Origin: an uncultured Lachnospiraceae bacterium
GTDB taxonomy: Bacteria; Bacillota; Clostridia; Lachnospirales; Lachnospiraceae
Length of the DNA stretch: 32,152 nucleotides
Reading direction: 5' to 3'
Assembly: GCA_900549995.1 (NCBI GenBank)
Contig: URQQ01000046.1
Span: 1 to 32,152 of the forward strand
The notes beneath the pieces were generated by a model. The model was given only the letters and a program-made list of their open reading frames with translations. It was not told the DNA's origin and ran no database searches. Below are positions 1 through 7,336 of the stretch, piece after piece. Position 1 is the first letter of the stretch; each line of letters starts with the position of its first letter. The position numbers were made by a program, and so were the translations under genes.

Positions 1-390
1 ATATCTTTGGGGCATTGTCTTTAATGTTACACTATAATCCATAAGATTACCATCCTTTCTCAACCATTTCATCGTATTGTCAAGAAGCTGTAATCTCTGC
101 TTCGTATCCTGAATCTGTTCCTCCAGTTCTTTCTGTCTGACCATGAGAAATCGTTCCACTTCCTCAGGATCTTCATATTTCTGCAGAATTTCCCGGATGA
201 CCGGAAGTCCGAATCCAAGATTCTTTAACATCTGAATTCTTCCTGCCACCGTCAGTTTGTCCTCATTGTAATACCGGTATCCTGTAAACTGATCGACTTC
301 ATCCGGTTTCAGCAGGCCAATCTCATCGTAATGGCGCAGCATACGGATACTGATTCTTGACAATTTTGAAAAATCTCCTATTTTTAACAT
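1..390 (-). CDS. MerR-family transcriptional regulator (N-terminal part, cut by window edge)
   Basis: The first 130 residues are in the window. They start MLKIGDFSKLSRISIRMLRH, a typical MerR winged helix (residues 1-70) that includes the RHYDEIGLLKP segment and the FTGYRYY wing. A helical dimerisation stretch follows (about 75-115). From about residue 118 the line DYSVTLKTMPQRY looks like the first strand of a GyrI-like effector-binding domain, so the full protein probably senses a small hydrophobic or cationic ligand. The start at 390 is supported by GAGGTGAAACC just upstream. Its promoter has the long spacer used by this family, so autoregulation is likely. The target is probably itself or a gene outside the window; nothing ties it firmly to the sugar transporter next door. 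The MerR family call is firm; the effector domain is an inference from a few residues. Confidence 0.93.
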   Translation of the reverse strand, partial: MLKIGDFSKLSRISIRMLRHYDEIGLLKPDEVDQFTGYRYYNEDKLTVAGRIQMLKNLGFGLPVIREILQKYEDPEEVERFLMVRQKELEEQIQDTKQRLQLLDNTMKWLRKDGNLMDYSVTLKTMPQRY

Positions 391-432
391 TGGTTTCACC
401 TCACATATATGTGTATTCCTGAGCTCATTTAT

Positions 433-463
433 ATCATAGAGTGTACCATAATGTGAGAGTCAA
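433..463 (-). promoter_or_regulatory. MerR-type promoter with 19-bp spacer
   Basis: On the minus strand TTGACT (458-463) and TATGAT (433-438) are separated by exactly 19 bp. The spacer carries an imperfect dyad (CTCACATTATGGTACACTC). MerR-family regulators bind and untwist such over-long spacers, so this is probably the autoregulated promoter of the regulator that starts at 390. Confidence 0.8.
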
Positions 464-505
464 GAGGTATTCTTAAATTTACCATTCCACAGAGCGAGAC
501 AGGTT

Positions 506-1327
506 TTAGCCTTTCATTCCACTCAGTGTCATGCCTTCCTTAAACTGTTTCTGCATACACAGATAGAAAATAAAAGGCGGCAGGAAATTAATGACCGCAC
601 ATGCCATCGTCATACCCACATCCGTGTTGAACTGAGTCTTCATCATCCCAAGGGCCAGAGGCAGTGTCTTCATCTCCTGTTTCGTAGACGCAACCAACGG
701 CCACAGAAAGTTGTTCCATGCTCCTACAAACGTGAAGATTGATAAGGCAAGGATCGAAGACTGTATCAGCGGCAGCACCACTTTTAGAAATATTTTAAAT
801 GTCCCGCAGCCATCGATTCTCGCGGCATTGACCAGATCTTCTGGCACTGCCATCACTGCCTGACGCATGATAAACACCCCGAAAGCCGTTGGAAGCGGCA
901 GAATCAGCGCTCTGTAGGAGTTCAGCCAGCCAAGATTTTTCATAATCAGAAACAATGGAACAACAATGACTTCCGATGGTATTGCCAAAGTCAAAACCAG
1001 AAAGATAAAGATTTTGTCGTTCCCCTTAAATTTCATTTTCGCAAATGCATACCCGGCCATAGAACACACAGCCACTGTCAGAAGCACACCTGCCAGTGCC
1101 ACAAAAACACTGTTAAAAACGTATCTCCCGAAATGATCCATGGCGAATATTTTCCGGTACTGCATCAGTGTCAGCTTATCCAGCGAAAAATCAAAGTCAT
1201 ATGCATTGATCGTTGATTTAAATGACATCATGAACATATAGAGAAACGGAAATATGCTCACAATGATGATTCCAATCAGTATCAGATTTGTAATTCCATT
1301 TTTAATCCCTTTTTTTGCTGTCTTCAT
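506..1327 (-). CDS. Sugar ABC transporter permease, MalG type (transporter 1)
   Basis: A 273-residue inner-membrane protein with six predicted membrane segments, the first at about residues 13-33. It belongs to the binding-protein-dependent transport family that imports mono- or oligosaccharides. The cytoplasmic EAA loop, which docks the ATPase, is visible as VNAARIDGCGTFKIFLKVVLP at about 165-185. The C-terminal QKQFKEGMTLSGMKG is the usual MalG-type ending. It is the last of three transporter genes (binding protein, MalF-type, MalG-type) and begins 10 bp after the MalF-type gene. No ATPase gene is present, so a shared MsmX-type ATPase elsewhere is expected, as is normal for CUT1 transporters of Firmicutes. 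Substrate cannot be read from the sequence. Confidence 0.95.
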   Translation of the reverse strand: MKTAKKGIKNGITNLILIGIIIVSIFPFLYMFMMSFKSTINAYDFDFSLDKLTLMQYRKIFAMDHFGRYVFNSVFVALAGVLLTVAVCSMAGYAFAKMKFKGNDKIFIFLVLTLAIPSEVIVVPLFLIMKNLGWLNSYRALILPLPTAFGVFIMRQAVMAVPEDLVNAARIDGCGTFKIFLKVVLPLIQSSILALSIFTFVGAWNNFLWPLVASTKQEMKTLPLALGMMKTQFNTDVGMTMACAVINFLPPFIFYLCMQKQFKEGMTLSGMKG

Positions 1328-1337
1328 TTTTCCCCCA

Positions 1338-2225
1338 CTATATCTCCGAAGCTTCTTTTCTCATGAATCCCTTCTGCAGAAGTGCAATCACAAGTACTAC
1401 AACAAACAATGCATTGGAAACAGCCATCGCATATCCCGCATTGCTGGATCCAAAGCAAAGAGAATATGCATATACAACCAAAGTTGTCGACGCGTTATTC
1501 GGTCCGCCTCCTGTCAGATTAAAAATCAGGTCAAAACACTGCAGAGAATTGGTGACCGAAAGAAACACTGCCAGAATGATGGTTGGCTTCAGCATCGGCA
1601 GCGTGATTTTAAAGAAACTATAGATTCTGCCTGCACCGTCCACCTTGGCCGCTTCATAGAATGTATCTGAAATCCCCAGAAGACCTGATGAGTAAATTAC
1701 AACGTAATACCCCGTCCATTTCCAGACTGCGACCATCCCGACAACGATAAGGGCTGTCTTTGCGTCTCCTAAAAGCATGGATGCCTCTATGCCGAAAAAT
1801 CTAAAGAAGGACTCTATCAATGGTATCTTCCCGTTCAACAGTTCCCTCCACACAACACCGACAACCGCATTAGAGCAAAGAACCGGTATAAAAATAATAC
1901 TGTTGGCAAGTTTCCCAAGCAGCCGCTTTCTGTTGGCAGCCAGAAACACCGAAATGATAATTGCACTCATTGTCTGCAGCGGTACAATCAACACCATCAA
2001 CTTCAAAGTATTCTTTAACACTTTGACAAATTTAACGTCCGCCAGAAGACGGGTATAGTTGGAAAGCCCACGGAATACAGGTGCTGTCATGATATTATAT
2101 TTTGTAAACCCAAGTGCAACTGAAATAACTACGGAACCAACTACGAATATTACAAGAATCAAAGTTATCGGAGTAATGTAACAATAAGGAACCAGCTTTC
2201 TGATACCTGTTTTTTTCTTTTCCAT
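1338..2225 (-). CDS. Sugar ABC transporter permease, MalF type (transporter 1)
   Basis: A 295-residue polytopic membrane protein with six membrane segments, the first at about residues 15-37. The EAA loop is FYEAAKVDGAGRIYSFFKIT at about 187-206. It pairs with the MalG-type permease downstream to form the CUT1 translocation channel. Its start lies 89 bp after the end of the binding-protein gene. That gap holds an intrinsic terminator, so the permeases should be made at a fraction of the level of the binding protein. The upstream sequence AAAGGAGCAG provides the ribosome binding site. Family assignment is certain; the transported sugar is unknown. Confidence 0.95.
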   Translation of the reverse strand: MEKKKTGIRKLVPYCYITPITLILVIFVVGSVVISVALGFTKYNIMTAPVFRGLSNYTRLLADVKFVKVLKNTLKLMVLIVPLQTMSAIIISVFLAANRKRLLGKLANSIIFIPVLCSNAVVGVVWRELLNGKIPLIESFFRFFGIEASMLLGDAKTALIVVGMVAVWKWTGYYVVIYSSGLLGISDTFYEAAKVDGAGRIYSFFKITLPMLKPTIILAVFLSVTNSLQCFDLIFNLTGGGPNNASTTLVVYAYSLCFGSSNAGYAMAVSNALFVVVLVIALLQKGFMRKEASEI

Positions 2226-2273
2226 ATCTGCTCCTTTAATAAAGCTTGCAAGTTCGAAGAACTTTCCTGTGTA

Positions 2274-2302
2274 ATAAAAAACGCCCGCAATTACACGGGC
2301 GC
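2274..2302 (-). terminator. Intra-operon intrinsic terminator between binding protein and permeases
   Basis: On the minus strand CGCCCG (2296-2301) pairs with CGGGCG (2282-2287) across an 8-nt loop and is followed by TTTTTTATTAC. It sits between the stop of the solute-binding protein and the start of the MalF-type permease. Partial termination here would give high binding protein and low permease expression. Confidence 0.8.
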
Positions 2303-2314
2303 CTTCTGTCTTTT

Positions 2315-3616
2315 CTATTCTTTGTCTGCCCAGTACTCATCAAGCAGACCATTCGCGTAATCTTCTGCCTCTTTCAGTGCATCGTCCACAGACATTTCGC
2401 CCGTCATGACTCCCTGGAAATCCGCAGACAGCTGTGTCAGAATCTCTCCGCCGCAAGGTCCTGCCTGAAGTCCATGCCATTTCTCTTTATCTTCATTGTA
2501 GATCCGTGCCATTTTTTCATCACCCACATATGGCTCGCTCTCAGTAAGAGCGGCTCCCGGGCATTTTGCATGATACTGTTCCATGAATTCAGAATCTGTC
2601 ACGTATTTGATGAAGTCCATGGCAAGCTCTTTCTCTTTTGCCGCTGACATCAGTGTCAGGCAGTCTGTTGCACCAAATGTGCCATACTCCTTATTTTTCA
2701 GAGAAGTCACATAATTCCATTTAAGATCAGGATACATCTCTGCAAACATGGTTCCATCTGTCTGTGAAGATCTGTAAACTCCAAACGCAGCCTTCCCCGC
2801 ACCAAAGACATTGGCAAATGCATCAGACCATGACTGGGACATAAAATCTGGATTCATATACTGTGTCAGATCTTTTAACCATGCCATTGCTTCTTTTCCG
2901 GCATCATCTGCAAATGAAACAGATTTTAAGTCATCATTGTAAATCTTTCCGCCATTCTGCCATAAAGCGCTGTAATAGTACGCATTTAAAATTTGCATTG
3001 CTCCAACATCAGCCGTACTCATTCCACAAGAGTATCCAAACTGGTCAATCTTCCCATCACCGTCCGTATCTTTGGTTGCCGCTTTGCATATTCTCACAAA
3101 GTCTTCCCATGTCTCAGGTGCAGTTTCTCCCAGTTCTGCAAGGATATCCTCGTTGTAGTAAAGTACAAACGGAACTCCTGTTACCAGCGGCCATCCATAC
3201 TGTCCATCCATCAGATAACCATTTTCCAGGTATTTATACTCTTTCTTATCCTCCTCTGTAACATATGCAGACATATCGTCCACTGCTTTTGCATCAATAT
3301 AAGTTGGGAACATTTCATTATACATGTAACCGACATCCGGCCCCTCCCCGGAATTCAGTGCTGTCGTGTATGTTTCCTCATATTTCTCCCACGGAATCAC
3401 TGTGATCTCAACAGAGCATTTGTTCTCCTTTTCCCAGTCTGCAAGCAACGGTTTCCAGCTGTTGACCGTGTCATCATCCAGTGGTGGTACCCATACTTTT
3501 AAAGTTTCTTTTCCTGAATCTTCTGTTTTCTTATCCTCGCCGTTATTCCCGCAGCCCGCACACAGTGCAGCTGCCACAGCTACGGCCAGCAGTCCGCTGA
3601 CAACTTTCTTTTTCAT
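2315..3616 (-). CDS. Extracellular sugar-binding lipoprotein of ABC transporter 1
   Basis: A 433-residue solute-binding protein of the family 1 (MalE/UgpB-like) fold. Residues 1-22 form a lipoprotein signal peptide with lipobox LCAGC, so Cys22 would be lipidated. A polar linker rich in Glu, Asp and Lys (23-36) precedes the two-lobed binding domain. Typical motifs are GYMYNEMFPTYIDAKAVDD, FVLYYNEDILAELGE and the DTDGDGKIDQFGY loop, the last resembling a calcium site. The gene has its own promoter upstream and is followed by a terminator and then by the two permease genes. Substrate is not readable. The neighbouring URO-D-like and DUF1349 genes recur with such transporters in gut Clostridia, but their biochemical link is unclear. 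Confidence 0.95.
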   Translation of the reverse strand: MKKKVVSGLLAVAVAAALCAGCGNNGEDKKTEDSGKETLKVWVPPLDDDTVNSWKPLLADWEKENKCSVEITVIPWEKYEETYTTALNSGEGPDVGYMYNEMFPTYIDAKAVDDMSAYVTEEDKKEYKYLENGYLMDGQYGWPLVTGVPFVLYYNEDILAELGETAPETWEDFVRICKAATKDTDGDGKIDQFGYSCGMSTADVGAMQILNAYYYSALWQNGGKIYNDDLKSVSFADDAGKEAMAWLKDLTQYMNPDFMSQSWSDAFANVFGAGKAAFGVYRSSQTDGTMFAEMYPDLKWNYVTSLKNKEYGTFGATDCLTLMSAAKEKELAMDFIKYVTDSEFMEQYHAKCPGAALTESEPYVGDEKMARIYNEDKEKWHGLQAGPCGGEILTQLSADFQGVMTGEMSVDDALKEAEDYANGLLDEYWADKE

Positions 3617-3700
3617 TCGTATTCCTCCCTGTTTTTCCGGGACATGCCTGAAAACCGCTATTCAAACTATGAACTTCAGATATGCCCTGATCTAAAAGAA

Positions 3701-3729
3701 AGTTTATCACAGGGGAATATTTCCAACAA
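3701..3729 (-). promoter_or_regulatory. Promoter of sugar ABC transporter 1
   Basis: TTGTTG (3724-3729) and TAAACT (3701-3706) on the minus strand are 17 bp apart, 85 bp upstream of the binding-protein start. Just downstream of the expected transcript start, TGAAAACCGCTATTCA (3649-3664) is an imperfect palindrome that resembles a CcpA cre box but has an extra base, so that assignment is weak. Confidence 0.55.
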
Positions 3730-3784
3730 ATCGAAAATATTAATAAATACTGCTGTTTTATAGATAATATCGATAAGCAAAGAA

Positions 3785-4855
3785 TCAGCCGGCCGAATGG
3801 ACTGCCTGGCCAAATTGTCTGGCCGCCTCCATAAACCAGTCTATTTTTTCAAACTGTGTCGTATATGGAATATCACAGCCGGTAGCCAAAGTGTATCCTT
3901 TTGATGCCTTTACCCCTACGTGTATACAGTTTGTGACTGCCTCAGTGATTTCCTCTTTTCCACCATTTAAGATGACTTCCACCGGATCAACATTTCCTGC
4001 AATGGGAATAAACTCACCCAGTTCATTCACTGCCCGTTCCAGGTCAATGATATTGTCGACACTCAATTCATTTAACTTATAATCGGACAGGTATTTCCAG
4101 ATACTGTATGTCTTTCCGCACATGTGCAGAGAAACCTTCTGGCCCGTTTTCTCATATGCGTAATCTGTCAGTTCTTTTGTAAATGGATAGACAAACCGCT
4201 CATACATCTTTGGCCCGATCAACGCAGGATTCGCCACCGGGTCTGCCATGGCAATCCCCAGCCCGAAAATGGCTGCTTCATCAATACAGCTTTTCTGGCT
4301 CTCTGTAATCAAAACCATCAGCCGCCTGACTTCCTCCGGATGTTTCCTGCAGTCTCTGAGAAGTGTCTCCACTCCGCGTAAATTCGATGCAATTGTAAAT
4401 GGCCCGCCGATACTTGCTTCGACCGGCACGATCTTTCCTGCCGCGTCAGCCAGTATTTCCGCCGCCTGAAAAAAAACTTTTATCCGTGGATGCTCCCCTG
4501 CGCGCACCGGTTCCATCGCATTCATCTGGTTATAATCCTTTAGAAATACCGAATCCATATAGGGAAGTGTGTGGTCCAAATAGACGCTCTCCCCTCCCAG
4601 TGCTTCCGTAATTCCTCTTGAATTCGGTCCGATTGTCAGCCTGTCATGTCCATAGCGGTTAAATGTCAATATCTCCGCCTCTGCCATCTTCCCTGCATCA
4701 TGCCAGAACTCCCAGATGCTGATCCCGGTAAGCCTGCACTTAAATTCCCCCATAAACGGAACACAGGCTACACGGTCAATCTCCCTTCCTTCTTCTGCTG
4801 CCTTTTTCCTTTCCCAAGGTGTCATCTCGTCCCTGGGATGTACTTTCATCTCCAT
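3785..4855 (-). CDS. URO-D / corrinoid methyltransferase (MtaA/CmuA)-like protein
   Basis: A 356-residue protein of the uroporphyrinogen decarboxylase superfamily. The start is placed at MEMKVHPRDEM because GAGGGAG lies 8 nt upstream; an in-frame ATG 39 bp further up lacks such support. The likely zinc ligands of the methyltransferase branch are present: H244 and C246 in LHMCGKT and C327 in TGCDIPYTT. Members with these residues move methyl groups between corrinoid proteins and thiols, while true UroD lacks the Cys-rich set. No corrinoid protein or MtaB-type gene is nearby, so a classical methanol or methylamine pathway is not supported. Position between a sugar transporter and a DUF1349 protein suggests a catabolic role on an unusual substrate, possibly methylated. 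This last step is inference. Confidence 0.85.
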   Translation of the reverse strand: MEMKVHPRDEMTPWERKKAAEEGREIDRVACVPFMGEFKCRLTGISIWEFWHDAGKMAEAEILTFNRYGHDRLTIGPNSRGITEALGGESVYLDHTLPYMDSVFLKDYNQMNAMEPVRAGEHPRIKVFFQAAEILADAAGKIVPVEASIGGPFTIASNLRGVETLLRDCRKHPEEVRRLMVLITESQKSCIDEAAIFGLGIAMADPVANPALIGPKMYERFVYPFTKELTDYAYEKTGQKVSLHMCGKTYSIWKYLSDYKLNELSVDNIIDLERAVNELGEFIPIAGNVDPVEVILNGGKEEITEAVTNCIHVGVKASKGYTLATGCDIPYTTQFEKIDWFMEAARQFGQAVHSAG

Positions 4856-4868
4856 ATGATTTTCTCCC

Positions 4869-4931
4869 TCACAGACCTTCCAGTTCCATCTCATCCTTCA
4901 TCCTGGCAAACCCATACTTTTCATAGTTCAT
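4869..4931 (-). CDS. 20-residue mini-ORF upstream of the URO-D-like gene
   Basis: ATG at 4931 follows GGAGAGAGAAGC and opens a 20-codon frame, MNYEKYGFARMKDEMELEGL. Its TGA (4869-4871) overlaps the GAGGGAG ribosome binding site of the next gene. The arrangement suggests translational coupling or a leader peptide. It has no recognisable domain. It may also be a chance frame, so the call is tentative. Confidence 0.4.
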   Translation of the reverse strand: MNYEKYGFARMKDEMELEGL

Positions 4932-4994
4932 GCTTCTCTCTCTCCATTCTTCAGTTTTTATACCATCCACTGAGAGGCATAAAGGAAATATACT

Positions 4995-5588
4995 CTAAAC
5001 GGCATTGTGTTCCCTCCACATACATTCCGTCACTTCTATCTCAGAAAATTCTGCATGAAATGAGGAATCCTCGGGGCTGCATGCATAGATACCAAAAGAA
5101 ATTTCTTCCGCCCCTTCCCACAGATGGCAGATCCTCATCTGTTTAAAATGGATTCCATCCCCAGAGCACTCTATACAGTAATCCGATTCCCTTCTGCTCA
5201 GCCGGTACCACATCGTTTTAACCGATGCACTGATATCTGTCGTAGCCCAGTCAGAATACCCATGATTTGTTACAACACTTCCAAGTCTCTGATACTCTTC
5301 ATTCTCATATTCTATCGATGCTTTCAGCCAGTTTTCACTGTCCAGATACATCACAATGCCGCACTGGTCAAAACGATGTCTGCTGTCAAACTCCGTCTTC
5401 ACAACAAATGAAAAATATTTTTCTGTCGTTTTCGTCTGCAGAACTGGTGCGTTATCATTCTGAAAACCATAGTATGTACGCTGCCACAAGTCTGTATGAG
5501 GTTCCGTCTCAATGAGAATTCTGTCTTCTTTCACCTCACATTTGTCCGGTTTTCTGATCCAGTAAAGATTCTTATAAAATTCATCCAT
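4995..5588 (-). CDS. DUF1349-family concanavalin-like beta-sandwich protein
   Basis: A 197-residue protein without signal peptide or membrane segment, so probably cytoplasmic. It matches the DUF1349 (regulation of enolase 1-like) pattern. The N-terminal WIRKP and LIETEPHTDLWQRTYYGF lines are followed by FSFVVKTEF, the conserved core FDQCGIVMYLDSENWLKASIEYE (about 90-112), SVVTNHGYSDWAT and the closing FGIYACSPEDSSFHAEFSEIEV. The family has a jelly-roll fold close to sugar-binding lectin domains; a reaction has not been established. It begins 61 bp after the P-loop/GNAT gene and precedes the URO-D-like gene in the same direction. Co-transcription with the sugar-use genes is plausible, and a sugar-binding or sugar-modifying role is inference. 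Confidence 0.85.
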   Translation of the reverse strand: MDEFYKNLYWIRKPDKCEVKEDRILIETEPHTDLWQRTYYGFQNDNAPVLQTKTTEKYFSFVVKTEFDSRHRFDQCGIVMYLDSENWLKASIEYENEEYQRLGSVVTNHGYSDWATTDISASVKTMWYRLSRRESDYCIECSGDGIHFKQMRICHLWEGAEEISFGIYACSPEDSSFHAEFSEIEVTECMWREHNAV

Positions 5589-5649
5589 GGTTTGATTTCC
5601 TTTCTGTTGTTATTTACAACCTGCAGTCTGAGTCTTTGTTCATGTAAAA

Positions 5650-6909
5650 CTAATATCCCCAGATCTCATACGCCGGATACTCATGGTCATAATGATACCC
5701 AAGCTTTTGGGCCAGCGCCACAGATTCCTGATTCTGGGCATCCCAGCTCGGATATAATCCCCGTTCCATACACGACAGAATCAGCTTTGCCCCGGCAATA
5801 TAGGCAAGCCCCCTTCTGCGGTAATCCTCCCTCGTATCGATCTCAATTTCAATTCCGCCGAGATAACCAGCATAAGAAGATGCCCCGGATACAATTTCGT
5901 CCTCTTTCAGAATCACTGCCCCAAGCCCGTGCTCCTCATACCTTGAATAATTTTCATATTGGGATACCAGATCCCTGCTCCACGTCTGTTCTTTACACTG
6001 TTGAAACGTGGATTCATCGATCATCTCAATACGGTACTCTGCCGGTAAGCCATCCACTGCCGCCTTCAGTGCATCTTTATTGAAGATGTCTTTCTCTTTT
6101 TTCAATGCATAACGCATCACTTTTTTTGCTCTTTCCTTATAATGATTCTCAATCAGGCCGGCCCACCGGTCATTTTGCGGAATCATAATCATAAAATCCT
6201 GTGTGCAGCAGGAGGGCTTAAACGCTGCCAGGTTTTCATCTGGCTCGCCGGCCAGAAAACAGAAGTCTCCCAGCATGGCCATCGCAGAAGCCGGCTTCTT
6301 GGGATCATCGACATAGACCTCTCCCATCACGCCCTGCAGGCACGACCAGATGATTGTCTCCTCCCAGTCCCCGAAGACAGGTTCTGCTTTAGAACGTTTT
6401 TGCAGCCTGTAAACTCTTTTCCCGGCATTATACAGATACTCCTCAGCTTCTTTTCTGGATTTGAAAATGATAATCTCCTTTTCTTTCTGATATTTGTCCA
6501 GCAATTCATAGATCTGGGGTAATTGTTTCTCCGGGAAATCTATGATCCATTGTCTGAACTCTTGATCAAATTCGTCTTCCACCCATGGCAGATCCTCTCG
6601 CTTTTTCCCGATACGTGATTTTGCACCCAAAAGGCATGTTTCCAACGGATAATCCATGAAAAATACCGTATCACATTCTTTCAGACGGACTTCAAGGGTT
6701 CTCTGATAATTACCGTCAATGATCCATTTATCTTTCTGTACAATATCGCATACCTGCCTGTCAAATTCTTCCCTGGAAATATTGGACTGATCCGGCTTAT
6801 GCCATATCATGTCCAGATAATAGAGCGGAAGCCCTGTTACTTCTCTTAATTTCCGTGCAAACGTACTTTTCCCTGCGCCGGGGCATCCAATCACCATTAC
6901 TTTTAACAT
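5650..6909 (-). CDS. Fusion of P-loop (adenylate kinase/FlaR-like) NTPase and GNAT acetyltransferase
   Basis: A 419-residue two-domain protein. Residues 1-165 are a small P-loop kinase-like domain of the topology-modulation/FlaR group. Walker A is GCPGAGKST (8-16), followed by LYYLDMIWHKP and WIIDGNYQRTL, a pattern typical of these proteins. Residues about 175-419 match the longer GNAT_acetyltran type, with GEVYVDDPKKPASAMAMLGD and an acetyl-CoA loop DYRRRGLA near 370. Each half is usually a separate protein, so the fusion is unusual. No stop or frameshift lies between the halves and the linker reads as coding. GAGGAG, placed at the end of the upstream TIGR04076 gene, sets the start at 6909, so the pair is translationally coupled. 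Likely role: small-molecule phosphorylation plus acetylation, such as detoxification. The substrate is unknown. Confidence 0.85.
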   Translation of the reverse strand: MLKVMVIGCPGAGKSTFARKLREVTGLPLYYLDMIWHKPDQSNISREEFDRQVCDIVQKDKWIIDGNYQRTLEVRLKECDTVFFMDYPLETCLLGAKSRIGKKREDLPWVEDEFDQEFRQWIIDFPEKQLPQIYELLDKYQKEKEIIIFKSRKEAEEYLYNAGKRVYRLQKRSKAEPVFGDWEETIIWSCLQGVMGEVYVDDPKKPASAMAMLGDFCFLAGEPDENLAAFKPSCCTQDFMIMIPQNDRWAGLIENHYKERAKKVMRYALKKEKDIFNKDALKAAVDGLPAEYRIEMIDESTFQQCKEQTWSRDLVSQYENYSRYEEHGLGAVILKEDEIVSGASSYAGYLGGIEIEIDTREDYRRRGLAYIAGAKLILSCMERGLYPSWDAQNQESVALAQKLGYHYDHEYPAYEIWGY

Positions 6910-6912
6910 GGT

Positions 6913-7182
6913 TTACTCCTCATCTATTTTCTCAATTTTGAATACATTGATCGTATCCACATCCGGGCAGCAGAAAACGGCAGTTCCCTCCTTCTGTCCC
7001 GGAATATTTCCCCCGTATCGCAATATATCAACATACGGAAATGCTACATGATTCGCCATCGGGCACAGCTTTCCTCTCTCTGTGTCATAGTCAAAACAAT
7101 CTCCCACTTTATGTCCTCTGTGGCACCCATGATCACCTTTCTGGTCTATCAAAGTAATTTTAATTTTGGGTCTCTTTCCCAT
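6913..7182 (-). CDS. TIGR04076 family protein
   Basis: An 89-residue cytoplasmic protein with the TIGR04076 layout: an IKITLIDQKG strand, then CHRGHKVGDCFDYD, GKLCPMANHVAFPYVDILRYGG and CCPDVDTINVFKIEKI. Conserved Cys residues and the GHKVGD motif are present. The family is common in Clostridia and has no established function. The start at 7182 has GGGGGAGGG upstream. The gene is first in a two-gene unit: its stop (6913-6915) is 3 bp before the start of the P-loop/GNAT fusion, whose ribosome binding site lies inside its last codons. Confidence 0.85.
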   Translation of the reverse strand: MGKRPKIKITLIDQKGDHGCHRGHKVGDCFDYDTERGKLCPMANHVAFPYVDILRYGGNIPGQKEGTAVFCCPDVDTINVFKIEKIDEE

Positions 7183-7233
7183 CGCCTATTCCCTCCCCCA
7201 GCTATCGCAGACTCATATGATATTCATAAGTAC

Positions 7234-7262
7234 ATGTTATATTACCCGGCAGACTTTGTAAA
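7234..7262 (-). promoter_or_regulatory. Putative promoter of the TIGR04076 / P-loop-GNAT unit
   Basis: TTTACA (7257-7262) and TAACAT (7234-7239) on the minus strand, 17 bp apart, 52 bp upstream of the TIGR04076 start. They are immediately downstream of the IMP dehydrogenase terminator, as expected for a new transcription unit. Confidence 0.5.
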
Positions 7263-7290
7263 GAAAACTCATCTTATCTTCTGCCATTCC

Positions 7291-7326
7291 AAACAAGATA
7301 AGGCCGCAGACTTTTATTCTGCGGCC
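7291..7326 (-). terminator. Intrinsic terminator of the marR-IMPDH operon
   Basis: A perfect 9-bp GC-rich stem GGCCGCAGA/TCTGCGGCC (7302-7310 with 7318-7326) with a 7-nt loop, starting 11 bp after the IMP dehydrogenase stop. The following minus-strand TTATCTTGTTT is a modest U tract. Confidence 0.8.
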
Positions 7327-7336
7327 TTGCCATGCC

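Noticed and set aside
3649..3664. CcpA cre box upstream of ABC transporter 1
   Set aside because: The palindrome TGAAAACCGCTATTCA has an extra base and a wrong central dinucleotide relative to the cre consensus; kept only as a remark.
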